Source: Cunninghamia lanceolata
Taxonomy: Eukaryota > Streptophyta > Pinopsida > Cupressales > Cupressaceae
Reading direction: 5' to 3'
DNA: 64,000 bases
Assembly: GCA_027924645.1 (NCBI GenBank)
Contig: BSBN01000293.1
Span: forward strand, 10,316,501-10,380,500
Shown here: positions 14,654-28,019 of the stretch, one piece after another
How positions within the stretch are numbered: the stretch's first letter is position 1
Layout: every line of letters begins with the position of its first letter
The notes under the pieces: model-generated
Databases searched by the model: none
What the model was told of the DNA's origin: nothing
The model's input: the letters and a program-made list of their open reading frames with translations, nothing else
Position numbers and translations under genes: made by a program

Positions 14654-15975
14654 TGTAATGTATCATACATATTTGTATTTTTTAATGATCTTTTTATGTG
14701 TTATTTTAATTTTTATTTTGTTTTCTTTCAGACTAGAGAGAAGAATGCAGAAGGGGTTTTAAGTTTTCCTGCAGATGTATTGCCGAAGCATACAATATAG
14801 AGCATAGAGAGAAAACCCAGAAAAAGTACAACAGATATAAAGAAAGTAACAAAGACCCAGATAGCAGAATAGACAAATATGAATTACTGTGACATACCCA
14901 TATCTAGAAATGCAACTTGGTACATGTGCTGAGAATGCACCAGCAATTGGGTATAGCCAGAATCACTCCAAGCTCCAGAAAATATGAGATTGAGCTTACA
15001 AATGATATCAGCAATATAAATGGGCTCTAAACACCTCACACAATGTAGAATATGTGATACCCACAAGAGGAAATGATACTCTAAGACTCCCACGTTACTC
15101 CTTGAGCAGTATGGCCATGGCTGAAAATGCAAACAATAGCTATGAACAATGCCCATGCAATAAACTACCTTCAAACCCTCTAAAAATTTGCACTCAACAA
15201 TAATGGAGAAATGTTATATATCAAATCAGCTCAAAACTCCTCCAAATGACTCCATTGCAAGCACAATGTGAATGTTGAATACATCCATCGTCAATGGCAC
15301 TGTTGGGTGGTCTCTTACACCTATAGAATGTCATTACCTATGGAGGTTTCCGTCTCCACAAGCCTCTAGTTCAAATCCTCAAACCCTCACAATAGCAAAC
15401 TCTAATAGAGCTCTTGAGAAGAAAATATCATAAAGCAAGCATAATACAAATGAGCTCCTCAACACCTTTTTATAAACTCTCCAAATCCAATGCCTCTTTT
15501 TGGAGGGAATTTGCATTTGTTTTATTATTTAATTTTCATCCCCTTATGACTCCCATGGGCTCCCACCTCCTAGAGGGTCACTTTTAAGTTATAACTTATT
15601 TTTATAAAGTAACCGTCTAATATTTATTTGTAAAGTCTCAATAAATAATTATATTAAACTTCAGACTTTAAAATAAATATGAAAGTGGTGTCGAATTGCC
15701 ATGTTCTTTAGCTTGTCAAAAAGGTCTCGACAAAACGCTTCTAACCCCACTCTAAAAACCCCGAACCAACACTAAACCTAGACTTACTAAAAATAGTAAT
15801 GCTCAAGATCAAACTAGGCCAACTTTGAAGGTGCCAACTGGATTCTCTGAACTCAAACCATCTTTCCTCCATCGACACAACCTCCAATGCCAACTAACCC
15901 CAGTTCCCTAACCAAGCTACTAGTCCATGGGAACTCTATGGTGGACTAGCCATGAGCCTAGAAGGGGACATTACA
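14654..15975 (-). repeat. 3' LTR of the chromodomain gypsy element
   Basis: It matches 21031-22356 along its whole length with scattered substitutions. Its + strand left edge is TGTAATGTATCATAC and its right edge is GAAGGGGACATTACA. The polypurine tract follows directly at 15976. Confidence 0.95.
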
Positions 15976-15991
15976 GTCCGCCCTCCCTAAG
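15976..15991 (-). other. Polypurine tract of the chromodomain element
   Basis: On the minus strand it reads CTTAGGGAGGGCGGAC and abuts the 3' LTR, the position where plus-strand DNA synthesis is primed. Confidence 0.8.
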
Positions 15992-18900
15992 ATTGCTTGC
16001 CTCAAGCAATCTCAAGTCAGGATGCTCTAATATCTGCTCATTCTCCCAAGTAGCATCCTCCACTAGTAGGTTCTTCCATTTAACCAGGTACTCTCTAATG
16101 ATCCTCCTCCTCAAATTACATTCCCTGGTCTCAATTATAGCCTCAGGTACCAATATCAACTTCCCCTCTTCATCAAGAGGAGGCAACTCTGCTAATGGTG
16201 TCACATTAGGCCCCAACGCCTTCTTGAGGCGAGATACATGAAACACATTATGTACCCTACTACCTGCTAGAAGCTCCAACTCATAAGCCACTTCTCCAAT
16301 CCTCTTGGAGATCTTGAAAGGTCCATAATACTGTGGCTTCAACTTCTCTGTTCCACTCTTCTTGAGAGTGGATTGCCTATAGGGCTGCAGCATGAGATAC
16401 ACCATGTCACCAACCTCAAAAGATCACTCAGTCCTTTGTTGATCTGCATACTACTTCTACTGATTCTGAACCTTCTGCATATTCTCCTTCAAAGACCTCA
16501 TGATGTCTTGACTCTCCTGGAGAAGGTCTTTGGCCTTAGGCACTCTACTATCACCAAATAGTAAATCAACAAAGCTTAGTGCCTCATACTCGTACAATGC
16601 CATGAAGGGTGACATCTGAATGGACATATGGTAAGTGGAATTGTAACAATACTCCCCCATGTGAAGCCACTTAACCCATGCCTTTTGCTGCCCTGAAACA
16701 TAGTTTCAGAGGTATCCTTCCACCCATTTATTAACTATCTCCGTCTGACCATTTGTCTAAGGATGGTAACTCATGCTGGGTGTGAGCTATGTCCCTGTCA
16801 ACCTAAAGAGCTCATACCAAAAATTACTAAGGAACCTGTTGTCCCTATCATTGACAATGTTCCAAGGCAACCCATGGAGTCGAAATACCTTGTAGAAGAA
16901 TAAATCTGCAACCTGTGTTGCAGTGAAAGTGGTAGGGATGGAAAAGAAGTGTGCATACTTTGTCAACCTATCCACTACCACAAAAATGCAATCCCTACCT
17001 TGGACTTTTGGTAAACCTGTGATAAAGTCCATAGAAATGCTATCCCACTTCCTCTCAAGAATGGGTAGGGGCTGCAATAAACATCCTAGAAATAAGTGCT
17101 CCTATTTGTTCTGCTGACATATCAAGCACTCTCTCACATACTACATTACCTTTGTCTTGAGGCCCTTCCCAGTGAAGTTTTTTCTAACCTGCCTATAAAT
17201 TTTGAAGTACCCTAGGTGTCCTACCATTGGCAAGTCATGGAATGCCCTCACAACCTTTTATTTCATCCGAGAACCTAACACCAAGAAGATCATGTTCTTG
17301 TAAATGATTAAATCATTTACCACTATATACTTGTCATCCCTAATGGTGCCATCAATTATCCCAGTAGCCCATGCATCCTTTGCATACTCAGCTGATATCA
17401 TCTCCCTCAAATCGTCTGCAATGGCTCCAAGTGCACATAAATGGGGCCTCCTGGATAGAGCATCGGCAACAACATTTTTATTTTCTTTAACATACATAAT
17501 GTCAAAGTCGTAGGCCTATAGCTTGCTGACCCACTTCTGTTGGCTCTCATTTAAGTCTTGCTAGCCAAGGAAATGCTTCAGACTATTGTGATATGTTTTG
17601 ACTATGAACTTGCTACCCACAAGGTATTGTCTGAACTTAGCCAATGCATGCATTATGGCTAACATCTCCTTATCGTAAATGCTATAGCTGCATTCCACAC
17701 CCCTCAACTTCGTACTCTCAAATGCTATGGGGTGCTTATCCTGCATAATTACTGCACCAATGCCTTCTCCTGAAGCATCACACTGCAACTCGAAGTGATT
17801 GCTAAAATCTGGTATGGCCAATGCAAGGCATGTACTCATAATATGTTTGAATCTGTCAAAGCACTCCTGTGTACCCCCTATCCAACTAAATGCATCCTTG
17901 CAAGTCAAATCTATGAGGGGAGGAGCTGACTGAGAAAACCCCTTCACGAACCTGCAGTAATATCCACATAAACCCAAGAATCCCTTTAGCTAAGTGAGAT
18001 TCCTTGGTGGTGGCCAGTATACTATTGCCTGAATCTTCTTCGAGTCTACCTTCATGCTACCAGCAGTGATGATGTGACCCAAGTATGGCAACTTGGTCAT
18101 CCCAAACTCACACTTTGACATCTTAGCATATAAAGATTCCCTCTCTAGAATACTCAACACAATGTCAATGTGTTTCAAGTGCTCTTCCCATGTCTTACTA
18201 TAAATCAGGATATCATCAAAAAATATCAAAACAAACCTCCTCAACTACTCTCTCAAGACTCTATTCATGCAAGACTAGAAAGTAGTTGGTGCATTAGTCA
18301 AGCCGAATGGCATGACTAGGAACTCAAAGTGCCCATAGTGACACCTAAATGTTATCTTCTCCACATCCTCATCTCTGACCTGAATCTGATGGTACCCATA
18401 TCTCAAGTCTATCATGGAGAAATAATAGGCCCCATGTAGCTCATCAATCAGCTCATCTATCCTGGGTATGGGATACCTATTCTTGATTATTTTCTTATTG
18501 AGTTCCCTGTAATCAATGCACATCTTAAGAGTCCCATCCTTTTTCTTTACTAACACAACGGATGATGAAAACAGGCTCTTACTCGACCTTATGTGTCCCA
18601 TGGTGAGAAGCTCTTTGATATCTTCCTTGATCTCATATTTGTATCTCTTCGGGTGCCGGTATGGTGTGGTGATCACCGGTTTTGTACCCTCCTCCAACTC
18701 AATCACATGCTCGATACCCCTGTCGAGTGGTCTACCGAGTGGAATATCACTAAACACTTTGGTGTGTTTAGTTAGAAGAGCCTGTATGTCAGGTGGATAC
18801 TCATGTTTCTACTGCTCCACAACTTTAGGCATCACCAATATCTCTGCTGCCCATTGTACCTGATTATGGCAAATCAACCTCTCCATTCGCTTGAGAGAAA

Positions 18901-19265
18901 CAACTCTCAATCCACCATCTGAAATGCCCCTGAGCACATGCTTAACTCTGTTCACTTCAAACTTCATTTCCATTGTCCTCAAATTGATAGTGAACTCCCC
19001 TATCTCATGTAGCCATTTCATTCCCAGCACAACATCCATGTCACCCATGCTAACCACATAAAACTCTGACTGGCACGTATAATGGTTTAGCTGGATCGTC
19101 AAGTGGGGAATTCTCCTAGTGCGAGTAAGTACAAACCCATCGGCTACCTTTACCTTAAATCCCGCAAACTCCTATGTTTGTAACCCCCTCTTAGCAACCA
19201 ATCCCTCATCTATGAAGTTATGAGTGGCACCTGTATCTAGCAAAGTAATGCACCTCTATCCACCC
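15976..19265 (-). pseudogene. Chromodomain gypsy pol (PR-RT-RH-IN-chromodomain), one frame with stops
   Basis: About 1,090 codons lie in a single minus-strand frame. The order is retropepsin with LLDTGATHNF (DTG codons at 19229-19237), RT with IDYRELNKK and FFDDILIYS (18757-17990), RNase H with LQCDASGEGIGAV (17977-17561), the integrase zinc region with VRECLICQQNK (about 17110), the DDE core with MDFITGLPK and NDRDNRF (17077-16787), and a tail with a chromodomain reading EYLVKWKNLLVEDATWE (16405-15971). I count about 17 internal stops, nearly all TAG with a few TAA and TGA. The ones I examined are all explainable as a C-to-T change in CAG, CAA or CGA. For example YHP-stop-TNGQ stands where the family has Gln. 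No frameshift is needed across this span. Confidence 0.92.
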
Positions 19266-20280
19266 AATACTCCTCAAATCCTGAATGACCCCTCTCTGGA
19301 TGCTAGAAATATGGGCTGTGGGTAGGGAGGTATCCTCATCCTTATCTGGAACTTCAGATGCAACATATGTCCCTGAATCATCATCCTTTGTATGCTTCTC
19401 TGAATGTGTATCCAACTCCATAGATTCATCTGCTGAAAAGTACTCAATCTGTTTTGCCTTTCCTTGGGCAGCACACTTGTGCTTAGGATCCCAAGGCTCT
19501 CTGCAGTGAAAACAGAGCTTCTTCCTCCTAAGGTCATTCAGCTGATCATTATCTAACCTGGAAGAACTCTTATGTGGTTGGTGTCCTGAGTCCTTATAGA
19601 AAGGTCTCCTATATCTCTCCTTATCTCTCCTATGCTGAAAGTTCTTATTCTAAAATTTACTCCTCCATGCGGACGACTCCATATCACGTGCCTTCTTCAT
19701 GGCCTCCTGCAATGTTATAGGTCTAAACCCTTCACCCATCCTCTTAGAGGATTAGACAACCCATCAACAAAGAGCATGATCAACCTCCTCTCTGATATAT
19801 CTGAAACCATGACTGAAAGATCCTGGAACTCTGACATGTACGAGTCTATTGATCCACTCTATCTCAACTATGCCAGCTCCTTGAACTGTAATTCAGGGTC
19901 CTTCTTATCGAACCTATCTATGAGTCTGGCTATGAACTCTACATAAGATGTGATATGGTCATGTCCCAGAGTTACCTTCCCATTTCTCCACCACTTGTGC
20001 GCATTTCCCTCCAAATGTAAGGCCGCATAGGTAATGGCATCAGTCTCTGGCATGGGGCTAATTTGTAGGTAACTGTCCAACTTTTGGACCCAAGCTCTTG
20101 CTGAAGTTTTCCCTGAACCATCAAAGTAGGGTAAAGTCATCTTACTAACATTCTTTTGTAGCTCATTATTTTGTTGCCTGTTACCCCCTTTGGGTCTGTG
20201 TCTCATCCGGAGATCTAAATAGTCTTTGAAAGTCATCTTAGCTCTAAACTCCACACTAGAAGCCTGTCAATCTCTAAAGA
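19266..20280 (-). pseudogene. Chromodomain gypsy gag
   Basis: The gag frame starts near 20254 with a capsid-like region including YFDGSGKTSARAWVQKLDSY and NAHKWWRNGK (20254-19868). A pair of TAG stops at the end (ELA-stop-LR-stop) sit at likely Gln codons. A frameshift near 19740 moves to another frame, which holds a zinc knuckle CFHCREPWDPKHKC (about 19500) and an acidic linker. A second shift near 19260 returns to the pol frame. Gag would coat the element RNA in cytoplasmic particles. Dead. Confidence 0.8.
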
Positions 20281-21030
20281 TCTCCTCCTGAAACTCTAAC
20301 TGTGTAGCATCCCTTTCAGGCATCTTGTCCCTCAGTATAAATATAGGAATGCCTAGTCTATCTACATATGTGAGCTGTGTAGCACCCCGGTTATTCACCA
20401 AAGCCTCTCCATCATGATCTCTATGTTTGTTTCTATCCCCATTGTTTCTGTCACCAATCCGCTCTCCATTGCCTCGGTCTCTACGTCTATCCTCCTCATT
20501 CCTGTCTCTATCCCTATTATTCCTATCTATGTTCCTATCATTTTGGTTTCTATTCTAGTCCCCATTCTCCTCATCCTCCTCCAACTCAAGAAATAATCAG
20601 CCAAGAAGTCGTGTAAGTACCAACTAGGACCTGTCCAAGCTCGCAACAATCTGTTGTTGTCCTCAAGCCAAATCATTAAGGATATCTCTAGTGCTAGGCT
20701 CTTCAGTCTCCCTATCTCCCATATCTTAAGGATGTTCTGGAAGTACACCAGAAAAAGGATCTATTTTAGGAACTTCAAGATCTTCCTCACTATAAAATAC
20801 CATCGGTTGCTCCTCAGCGGCTACAACCTCTATATCAGTATCAAATGGATCTGTTTGTGGCACTGGATGCTCTAGTTCTACTAACTGCAAATTCTGAGTT
20901 CTCTGCAAAGTTCTAGTACCCTGTCTCTATCTAAAATAATATGTATCAGCACCCGATTGCATGTCTCATTCTCACTTCTACATGTCTGTTTCAACCTCAC
21001 AGGATGGCAAGATCATAGCTCTGATACCAC
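20281..21030 (-). other. 5' leader of the chromodomain element with Met-tRNA primer site
   Basis: This is the leader between the 5' LTR and gag. The primer-binding site at 21018-21029 reads TGGTATCAGAGC on the minus strand, the standard complement of initiator-Met tRNA. It lies one base inside the 5' LTR. The rest is acidic or low-complexity frames, possibly an N-terminal extension of gag. Confidence 0.85.
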
Positions 21031-22356
21031 TGTAATGTGTCGTACCTGTTTGCATTTTTTAATGATCTTTTTATGTGTTATTTTAATTTTTATTTTGTTT
21101 TCTTTCAGACTAGAGAGAAGAATGCAGAAGGGGTTTTAAGTTTTCTTGCAGATGTGTTGCCAAAGCATACAATATAGAGCATAGAGAGAAAACCCAGAAA
21201 AAGTACAACAGATATAAAGAAACTAACAAAGACCCAGATAGCAGAATAGCCAAATATGAATTATTGTGACATACCCATATCTAGAAATGTAACTTGGTAC
21301 ATGTGTTGAGAGTGCACCAGTAACTAGGTATAGCCAGAATCACTCCAAACTCTAGAAAATCTGAGATTGAGCTTACAAATGATATCAGCAATATAAATGG
21401 GCTCTAAACACCTCACACAATGTAAAATATGTGATACCCACAAGAGGAAATGATACTCTAAGACTCCCATGTTACTCCTTGAGCAGTACGACCATGGCTT
21501 AAAATGCAAACAGCTGCTATGAACAATGCCCACGCAATAAACTACCTTCAAACCCTCTGAAAATATGCACTCAACAATAATGGAGAAATGTTATATATCA
21601 AATCAGCTCAAAACTCCTCCAAATGACTCCATTGCAAGCACAATGTGAATGTTGAATACATCCACCGTCAATGGCACCGTTGGGTGGTCTCTCACACCTG
21701 TAGAATGTCTTTACCTATGGAGGTTTCCGTCTCCACAAGCCTCTGGTTCGAATCCTCAAACCCTCACAATAGCAAACTCTAATAGAGCTCCCAAGAAGAA
21801 AATATCATAAAGCAAGCATAATACAAATGAGCTCCTCAGCACCTTTTTATAAATTCTCCAAATCTAACGCCTCTTTTTGGAGGGAATTTGCATTTGTTTT
21901 ATTATTTAATTTTCATACCCTTATGACTCCCATGGGCTCCCACCTCCTAGAGGGTCACTTTTAAGTTATAACTTATTTTTATAAAGTGACCATATAATAT
22001 TTATTTGTAAAGTCCCAATAAATAATTATATTAAACTTTAGACTTTAAAATAAATATGAAAGCAGTGTCAGATTGCCACGTTCTTTAGGTTGTCAGAAAG
22101 GTCTCGACGAAACGCTTCTGACCCCACTCTGAAAACCCTAAACTGACACTAAACCCATACTTACTAAAAATGGTAAGTAATGATCAAGATCAAACTAGGC
22201 CAACTCTGAAGGTGCCAACTAGATCCTCTAAACTCGAACCATCTTTCCTCCACTAACACAACCTCCATTGCCAACTAACCCCAGTTCCCTAACCAAGCTG
22301 CTAGTCCATGGGAACTCTATGATGGACTAACCATGAGCCTAGAAGGGGACATTAGA
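21031..22356 (-). repeat. 5' LTR of the chromodomain gypsy element
   Basis: This 1326-bp LTR begins TGTAATGTGTCGTACC and ends GAAGGGGACATTAGA on the + strand. It is a direct copy of 14654-15975. The single terminal C-to-G difference (ACATTAGA against ACATTACA) is visible. Confidence 0.95.
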
Positions 22357-24936
22357 ATCTCAATTATTAAAATAACTTTTGATCCAAAGAAAAGGTAATA
22401 TGGTGTAGCTCTTGTAGGGGTTCGGATGCTAGTGTGATATTACCACAAAGTAGGATTGAGTTGTAAATGCCAATCACGGCCAACTTCATTGACTGTTTTC
22501 TTCAAAATCTTAATAATAGTTTTATTTGAGGCATTAGCTTGACCATTGCTTTGGGGTTAGTATGGAGTGGAAAAGTGGTGTTGGATGTTAAATTTATGGC
22601 AAGGCTGGTGAACTTCTTAGTTTTTAAAAGGCTTACCATTGTCAGTAACAATGGCTTGGGGTATACCATACCAGTAAATAATGTAATGAAAGATAAACAT
22701 AGAAATTTGTTTACCAGTAATGTATGTAAGGGGGATGTCTTCAACCCACTTCATAAAATACTCATTGGAAGTGATTATGAACTTATGACCATTAGATGAA
22801 GGAGGGTGAATTTTACCAATGAGATTGAGTCCCATTGCAAAAAGGGCCATGGTGTAGTGATTGGTTGTAATTCTTGTGTAGGTGCATGAATCAAATCACT
22901 ATGTTGTTGACAAGGAAGACATTTCTTAGCAAATTGATGTGCATTTTATTCTATAGTCATCCAATAATATCCAGTCCTTAATAACTTATTGACCAAGGTT
23001 GGACTACTAGAGTGTGCACCACAAATACCCTCATGTATTTATCATAGGGTGGTTTGGACATCTTCTAATTTAAGACATCTAAGGAGGATTCCATCTAATG
23101 TCCTTTGATAAAGTGTATCGCTAAGAAGGGTGTAATGGGATGAATGGCAGATTAAGGTTTCATGTTGGGAATGTGAAAGATTGGGTGGTAGAATGGTGTC
23201 ATGGAGAAAGGTATAGATCTTATTAGACCAAGGTGTATTGGGACCAACAATATCACAAACGATCTCAGGTTTTGGGATATCAAAAGTAGGAATGTAAAGT
23301 TTCTCAATTAGGAATTATGATTGTGGACTATTTGAAGGAATGTTGATTAATGATCCCATAGTTTCCATAGCATCAACAGCCTTATTGTTAACTCTTGGAT
23401 TTTTTTTAAAATGGATCAATGAAAATGATTGCTTGAATGTGTTGACCAATTTATTGTACGAGATAAGTTTGTCATCTTTTGTTTGATAGTCACCATTGAC
23501 TTTATGTATGATAAGTTGAGATTCACCATAGACTTCAAGTACTTTGATGTTAGGATATCCATTCTTAACCCTTTGATGAGTGCCTTGTATTCTACAATGT
23601 TGTTTGTAAAAAGGGAATAGAATGTTATAATCTTTCGGTATAAAGTCTCTTTGTGGTGTAACAAAGAGGATCCCTGCTCCTGAACCATGATGTGTGAAAG
23701 ACCCATCAAAAGATAACTACCAATTTGTAGGGGAGTCAATGGCAAAGATTGATTCATCTGGAAATTTTGAAATAAGTGGATGATCATCCTCACTAGGTGC
23801 TTCTACCAATTGATCAGCAATGACTTGTCCTTTTATATCGTTTCTATCCACATATTCGATATCAAAATCACTTAAAACCATGATCCATTTTTGCATTTGT
23901 CGTATTAGAGTATCCTTGGATAGGGGATGTTTAAGTCAGTTGGTCTTTGAAATGAGCTTAGTTTGATGATTGAGCATATAATGTTGAAGCTTTTGTGAGG
24001 CAAAGACAATGGCAAGACATGCCTTCTCTATAGGTGTGTAGTTTAGCTCATAGCCCACTAGTGTACAACTAATGTAGTAAATAGCTCTTTCCTTTCCAGT
24101 GTCATCATTATGTGCTAACAAGGCTCCTAATGCTACTAATGTGGCTGATATGTATAGGAGTAGATTTCCTTGAACAAGTGGTAGCAAAATTGGTGGTGAT
24201 GCAAAATATTCCTTTAATTTATCAAATGCTTGTTGACACTTTTCATCCCAATGAAATTCTACATTTTTCCTTAATAGATGTGCAAAAGGGTGACATTTAT
24301 CTGCAAGTTGTGCTATGAATCTTCTGATGGATTGTATTTTTCCTTGAAGTCACTATAATTGCTTTAGATTCTATGGTGGTAACATTTCCACTACATCTTT
24401 ACTTTTGCAGGATCCACTTCGATACCTCTTCAAGTGCCAATGTAGCCTAAGAGTTTGCCAAATGTGACACCAAAGACATACTTCTTCAGATTAAGGCATA
24501 CCTTGTATTCCTCTAAGTGGTCAAAGATGTTTGGAAGGACGTATAAATGAACTTCTCTTGTGCGTGATTTACCAAGAATATCATCAACATAGTCCTCGAT
24601 AGTTTTATGAAGCATATCATGGAAAATTATAGTCATTGTTCATTAATAGGTTTCTCCCAAAATTTTAAGACCAAAAGGCATTACTTTCCAGCATTAAACT
24701 CCACAAGCACATATGAATGTGGTCTTGTGTTGATCTTCTTCAGTAATCTTGATTTGGTTATATCTAAAAAATCCATCCATTAGGGATAACATTTTGTGTC
24801 CAACTGTTAGGTCAATTATGAGATCAATGTTTGGTAGTGGAAAATCATCTTTAGGATATGCTTTGTTCAAATATTTGAAATATTTACAAGCTTGGATGCC
24901 CCCAATAACTTTTGAAACTGGAACTATGTTTGACAC
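22357..24936 (-). pseudogene. Host Tat-like element: RT C-terminus, RNase H, second RNase H, integrase core
   Basis: From right to left on the minus strand: RT with SNIVPVSK, NKAYPKDDFPLPNIDLIID and YVDDILGKS (24931-24430); a gypsy RNase H with ISCTLVGYELNYTPIEKACL (24187-23936); a second RNase H of archaeal type with FTNNIVEYKALIKGLRMDI (23793-23416), the mark of the Tat clade; an integrase zinc region (about 23040-22880); and the integrase core with YGIPQAIVTDNGKPFKN (22850-22617). A C-terminal part runs to 22357, where the chromodomain element interrupts. Several frameshifts are present. Confidence 0.88.
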
Positions 24937-26114
24937 TCTACTATAGAAAAGAGATCGCAAGCCTAAAGAGTTAAACTAGTTCATCCCTCTTCTACAAAAC
25001 ATTAGGGTACAAACCAAGCATGGCTTCTACCCAAGGAGCAGAGCCAAACTATAGGGGTTCTACCCTTTTGTTGTATATAGAAGGACCAACCAAGCTTAAC
25101 CAAAGCCAAACCAAAAAGTAAAGACTATGATTAAACCACAAAATGATGAATAACAGGCTATAACAGACCACAAGAAATGAACCACAGGGATCAGCAAGTA
25201 TAGTAGAGGTAAGAAAGTAATTTAAAACCTAGAAAATATAGTAGAGATGCCTAGGATAAGGGCACTCGTGCACCCTGGTCCTCTTTTAGGTTTAGGCAGA
25301 ACTTCAGGTATGATTAGACCTGTATCTGTCTGCATTGTCTTCCCAGAAACTAGCCTTTGAAACCTATTCTTCTTACCTGCACACATCGAAAGAAGGAAAA
25401 GGTTGTGTTATTTTAAGAGTTTTCCTCAGTCAAACCATGTGTTGGTGTTCCTACCTCCACAATAGTGAATGATAAGATCCAAGAGTGTGTACTTTAGGAG
25501 GACAGAGGCAAGATACGCAATAATATGATAGATAATGATGATAATAACCATAAGATATCCAACCTTAGTTGATGAAGACCTAACACCAACAAAGGAGATT
25601 GATGAAGAGGGCTTCAAACTTCCTTCAAAGCCTGCAAACAACTTCAGTAACATTCACAAGTAGAAGACAATCCAAGCATGAAGAATCCTTTTGCACAAGA
25701 CATCACATGAGAGCAATTTCGTATTCATCCAGTTAGGTGCAAAATGAACTACAATACACACTTGAATATGCATTCCTGCTCACCTTTGGCAAAACAACTT
25801 TAGGCTGACAAATACTAACTAAAGGAGTGTCCCAAGCTAGCACCACAAAGTGGGGCTAAAACTCCCAAGTGGGATGAGGGTGCTTGGGCGCCCTGGACCT
25901 TTAGCCTAAAAACTCTAGAAAGTGTCATTTAACAGGGGCTTAGTCCAGCCCTAAGTTGATTATGTCAGGTTTACTTGTTAGGATCAGGATATTTATCATT
26001 TAGAACTCAAAGAGGTGTTAAAATAGGTTCTAATTAACAAAGGCAACAACATAGGTCCAATCTAGGAGCTAAACTAGGTGTAAAATGCTAGTGTACACAT
26101 TTTATAATGCTATA
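24937..26114 (-). repeat. 3' LTR of the gag/protease-only element
   Basis: The + strand begins TCTACTATAGAAAAGAGATC and ends TTTTATAATGCTATA. It matches 39536-40731 throughout with many substitutions and small indels, so the insertion is old. The polypurine tract follows at 26115. Confidence 0.93.
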
Positions 26115-27139
26115 TTTAGCCCCCACTTTAGTGTGGGTACGAACTTACGTTCAAACTCATACTAAAGGGATAGACAAAACACATAAACATAGAAGACCAA
26201 AGAATTCTACCAAGTTGTGAACTACAAGTAGCCCCCAGACTTAGGATCCTAAGGTTGAAAACACATAATCTAAGAGAAAACACACAAGATCCTGCAAGAT
26301 TAATTCACACATACATGGAGTACCAAAAGCATACACAAGAATACATGCAGAAGGCATGCAATACACAAAGGTAATACATGCAAAACACAAAGCATACACG
26401 CTTAACATGAAGCATACACATAAGACACAATGAATACATAGAGAACACATGGAAAATATGGAAAACACATGAAATATAGGATTCATAAGACACGTGAAAA
26501 CACATGTTAAAACATAACACATAAATAAACATAAGAATACACATGGAACAAACACACAAGGCACATTAATATGATTCTAGCTTGCTCTATCGCTAGGGGT
26601 CATGTGAAGGAAAGTGTCACCGTGGATCACACATTCTAGTAAGGACTGCCAAATTACTAGGTGACCACACTAAGTCACATGAAGCGCATAGGCTAGCTAA
26701 CTACATTGCACTAGGTGACTCATGGACCCAAGAGGAAGCATCACAGACTAGTGAGGACCGCTGAATCACTAGGTGAGTTTCGTGCCAACAAGAAAATATG
26801 CAACCAAAATAGAGCATAGCATGATGCATGCCCCCACCTTAAAGTGATTGCTAACTCCTATCAGGGAGCAATTTCATTAAGTTACAACAAATTACAAAAC
26901 AGGCATGAGAGATTTTTGGAAGCACATGCCCACAAGATATGCATATCCAAAGAACTAGATCACACCAGGGGGTTGCCCTGACAAAAGGCAAACCGAGGTG
27001 ATGCTACAAGCATGATACATGCCAAGCATAGCAACAAGGTGCCACATAAATCAAAAAATAAAAGAAATAAGTAATAACACAAAGGGATCTACTTAACTGG
27101 TGTCAGTATAGCAATGGTTGTATAATAGGAGACATCTCA

Positions 27140-27179
<40 letters not shown>

Positions 27180-28019
27180 TGTCATCATCCACCAGCTAGT
27201 ATAACTATGGAGACAAAGGAAGAAGTAACACATGAAATTAAAATAAACATCCATTAGGTCAGTGGGGGAGAATACTGAAGCAATCTATGCCTTGCATTGT
27301 CCCCAAAGGACACAACAACAAAACAAGTTATGATATATAGAAGAATGATGATACAAATAGAGAGAATTTCACAATGGATTTCAATCCCTTTGTATCCTTG
27401 CACCTACAAGGGTGTCAAGGGTCATTCAAAGAGAGCTTAAAAATACAACAATAATAACATCAACACTAACACCAAAAACACAAATAAAGCATCAAGCAGC
27501 ATATCACGGGGGAAACACAATCACATACACACATAACACAGAAATGATGTACCTCATGTGTGATTCAACCTAAAGCAAGTCATCCTCCTCCCAATCTAGT
27601 TCCTCATTCATTTGAAAAGGAGGACAACATGTAAGAGAAACTATAGCATGAGAGGTATAAGGTACCATAGCCATACCTATATTATTATCAGAATGTAGTA
27701 TAATAGGCTTCATAGTGGCATGCGAAGCTTAAGAGTAGTAGTTGTCTCTTTGGCATCCGTCAGTGATAAATGCTTGTGAGGAGGGAGATTCTCCTCTCCT
27801 ACAGCAAGATGATCCATAACACGACAATGGTTCTTTCTTTCTTACACAATCTTATTTCTCTTATCTTAAGGGGAATCGTAGCATCTTCCAACATGGGTTC
27901 CTTTTCTTCTTTTGTCTTAGGAACATTAGAAGAAACAGGAGGAACCACTGAAGGTTGGGAGACCACGGGACAAGGTTCCTCAATATGGGATTCTCTTCCT
28001 TCTCAACTTGTGAGGTAGG
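26115..28019 (-). other. 3' region of the gag/protease-only element, no pol
   Basis: It starts with a polypurine tract (26115-26128, minus strand AAGTGGGGGCTAAA). Then comes low-complexity ACACATA-rich sequence (about 26280-26570), a (TA)n run at 27144-27174, and non-coding sequence. The reading frames at 26241-26564 on the minus strand are Cys/Phe-rich artefacts of the ACACA repeat. I see no RT, RNase H or integrase motif in this interval. Confidence 0.65.

Larger units (their letters stand above)
14654..22356 (-). mobile_element. Chromodomain Ty3/gypsy element (chromovirus), complete but decayed
   Basis: This is a 7.7-kb element with LTRs of 1322 bp (left) and 1326 bp (right). Both start TGTAATGT and end ACATTACA (ACATTAGA in the right copy). 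Target-site copies are ATCTA (14649-14653) and ATCTC (22357-22361). The primer site (21018-21029) and polypurine tract (15976-15991) lie in the right places for a minus-strand element. It carries gag and a pol with protease, RT, RNase H, integrase and a C-terminal chromodomain. It inserted into the integrase gene of the older Tat-like element. Confidence 0.95.

Noticed and set aside
15976..19265. Frequent in-frame TAG as a sign of an alternative code or programmed readthrough
   Set aside because: TAA and TGA also occur in the same gene, and each stop I checked sits at a conserved Gln or Arg position reachable by one C-to-T change. Neutral decay explains it.
21018..21029. TGGTATCAGAGC words as tRNA gene fragments
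   Set aside because: They lie within two bases of LTR ends and have no cloverleaf around them; they are primer-binding sites.
26241..26564. Cys-rich small-protein frames on the minus strand
   Set aside because: They come from an ACACATA-rich low-complexity stretch and occur in two overlapping phases.
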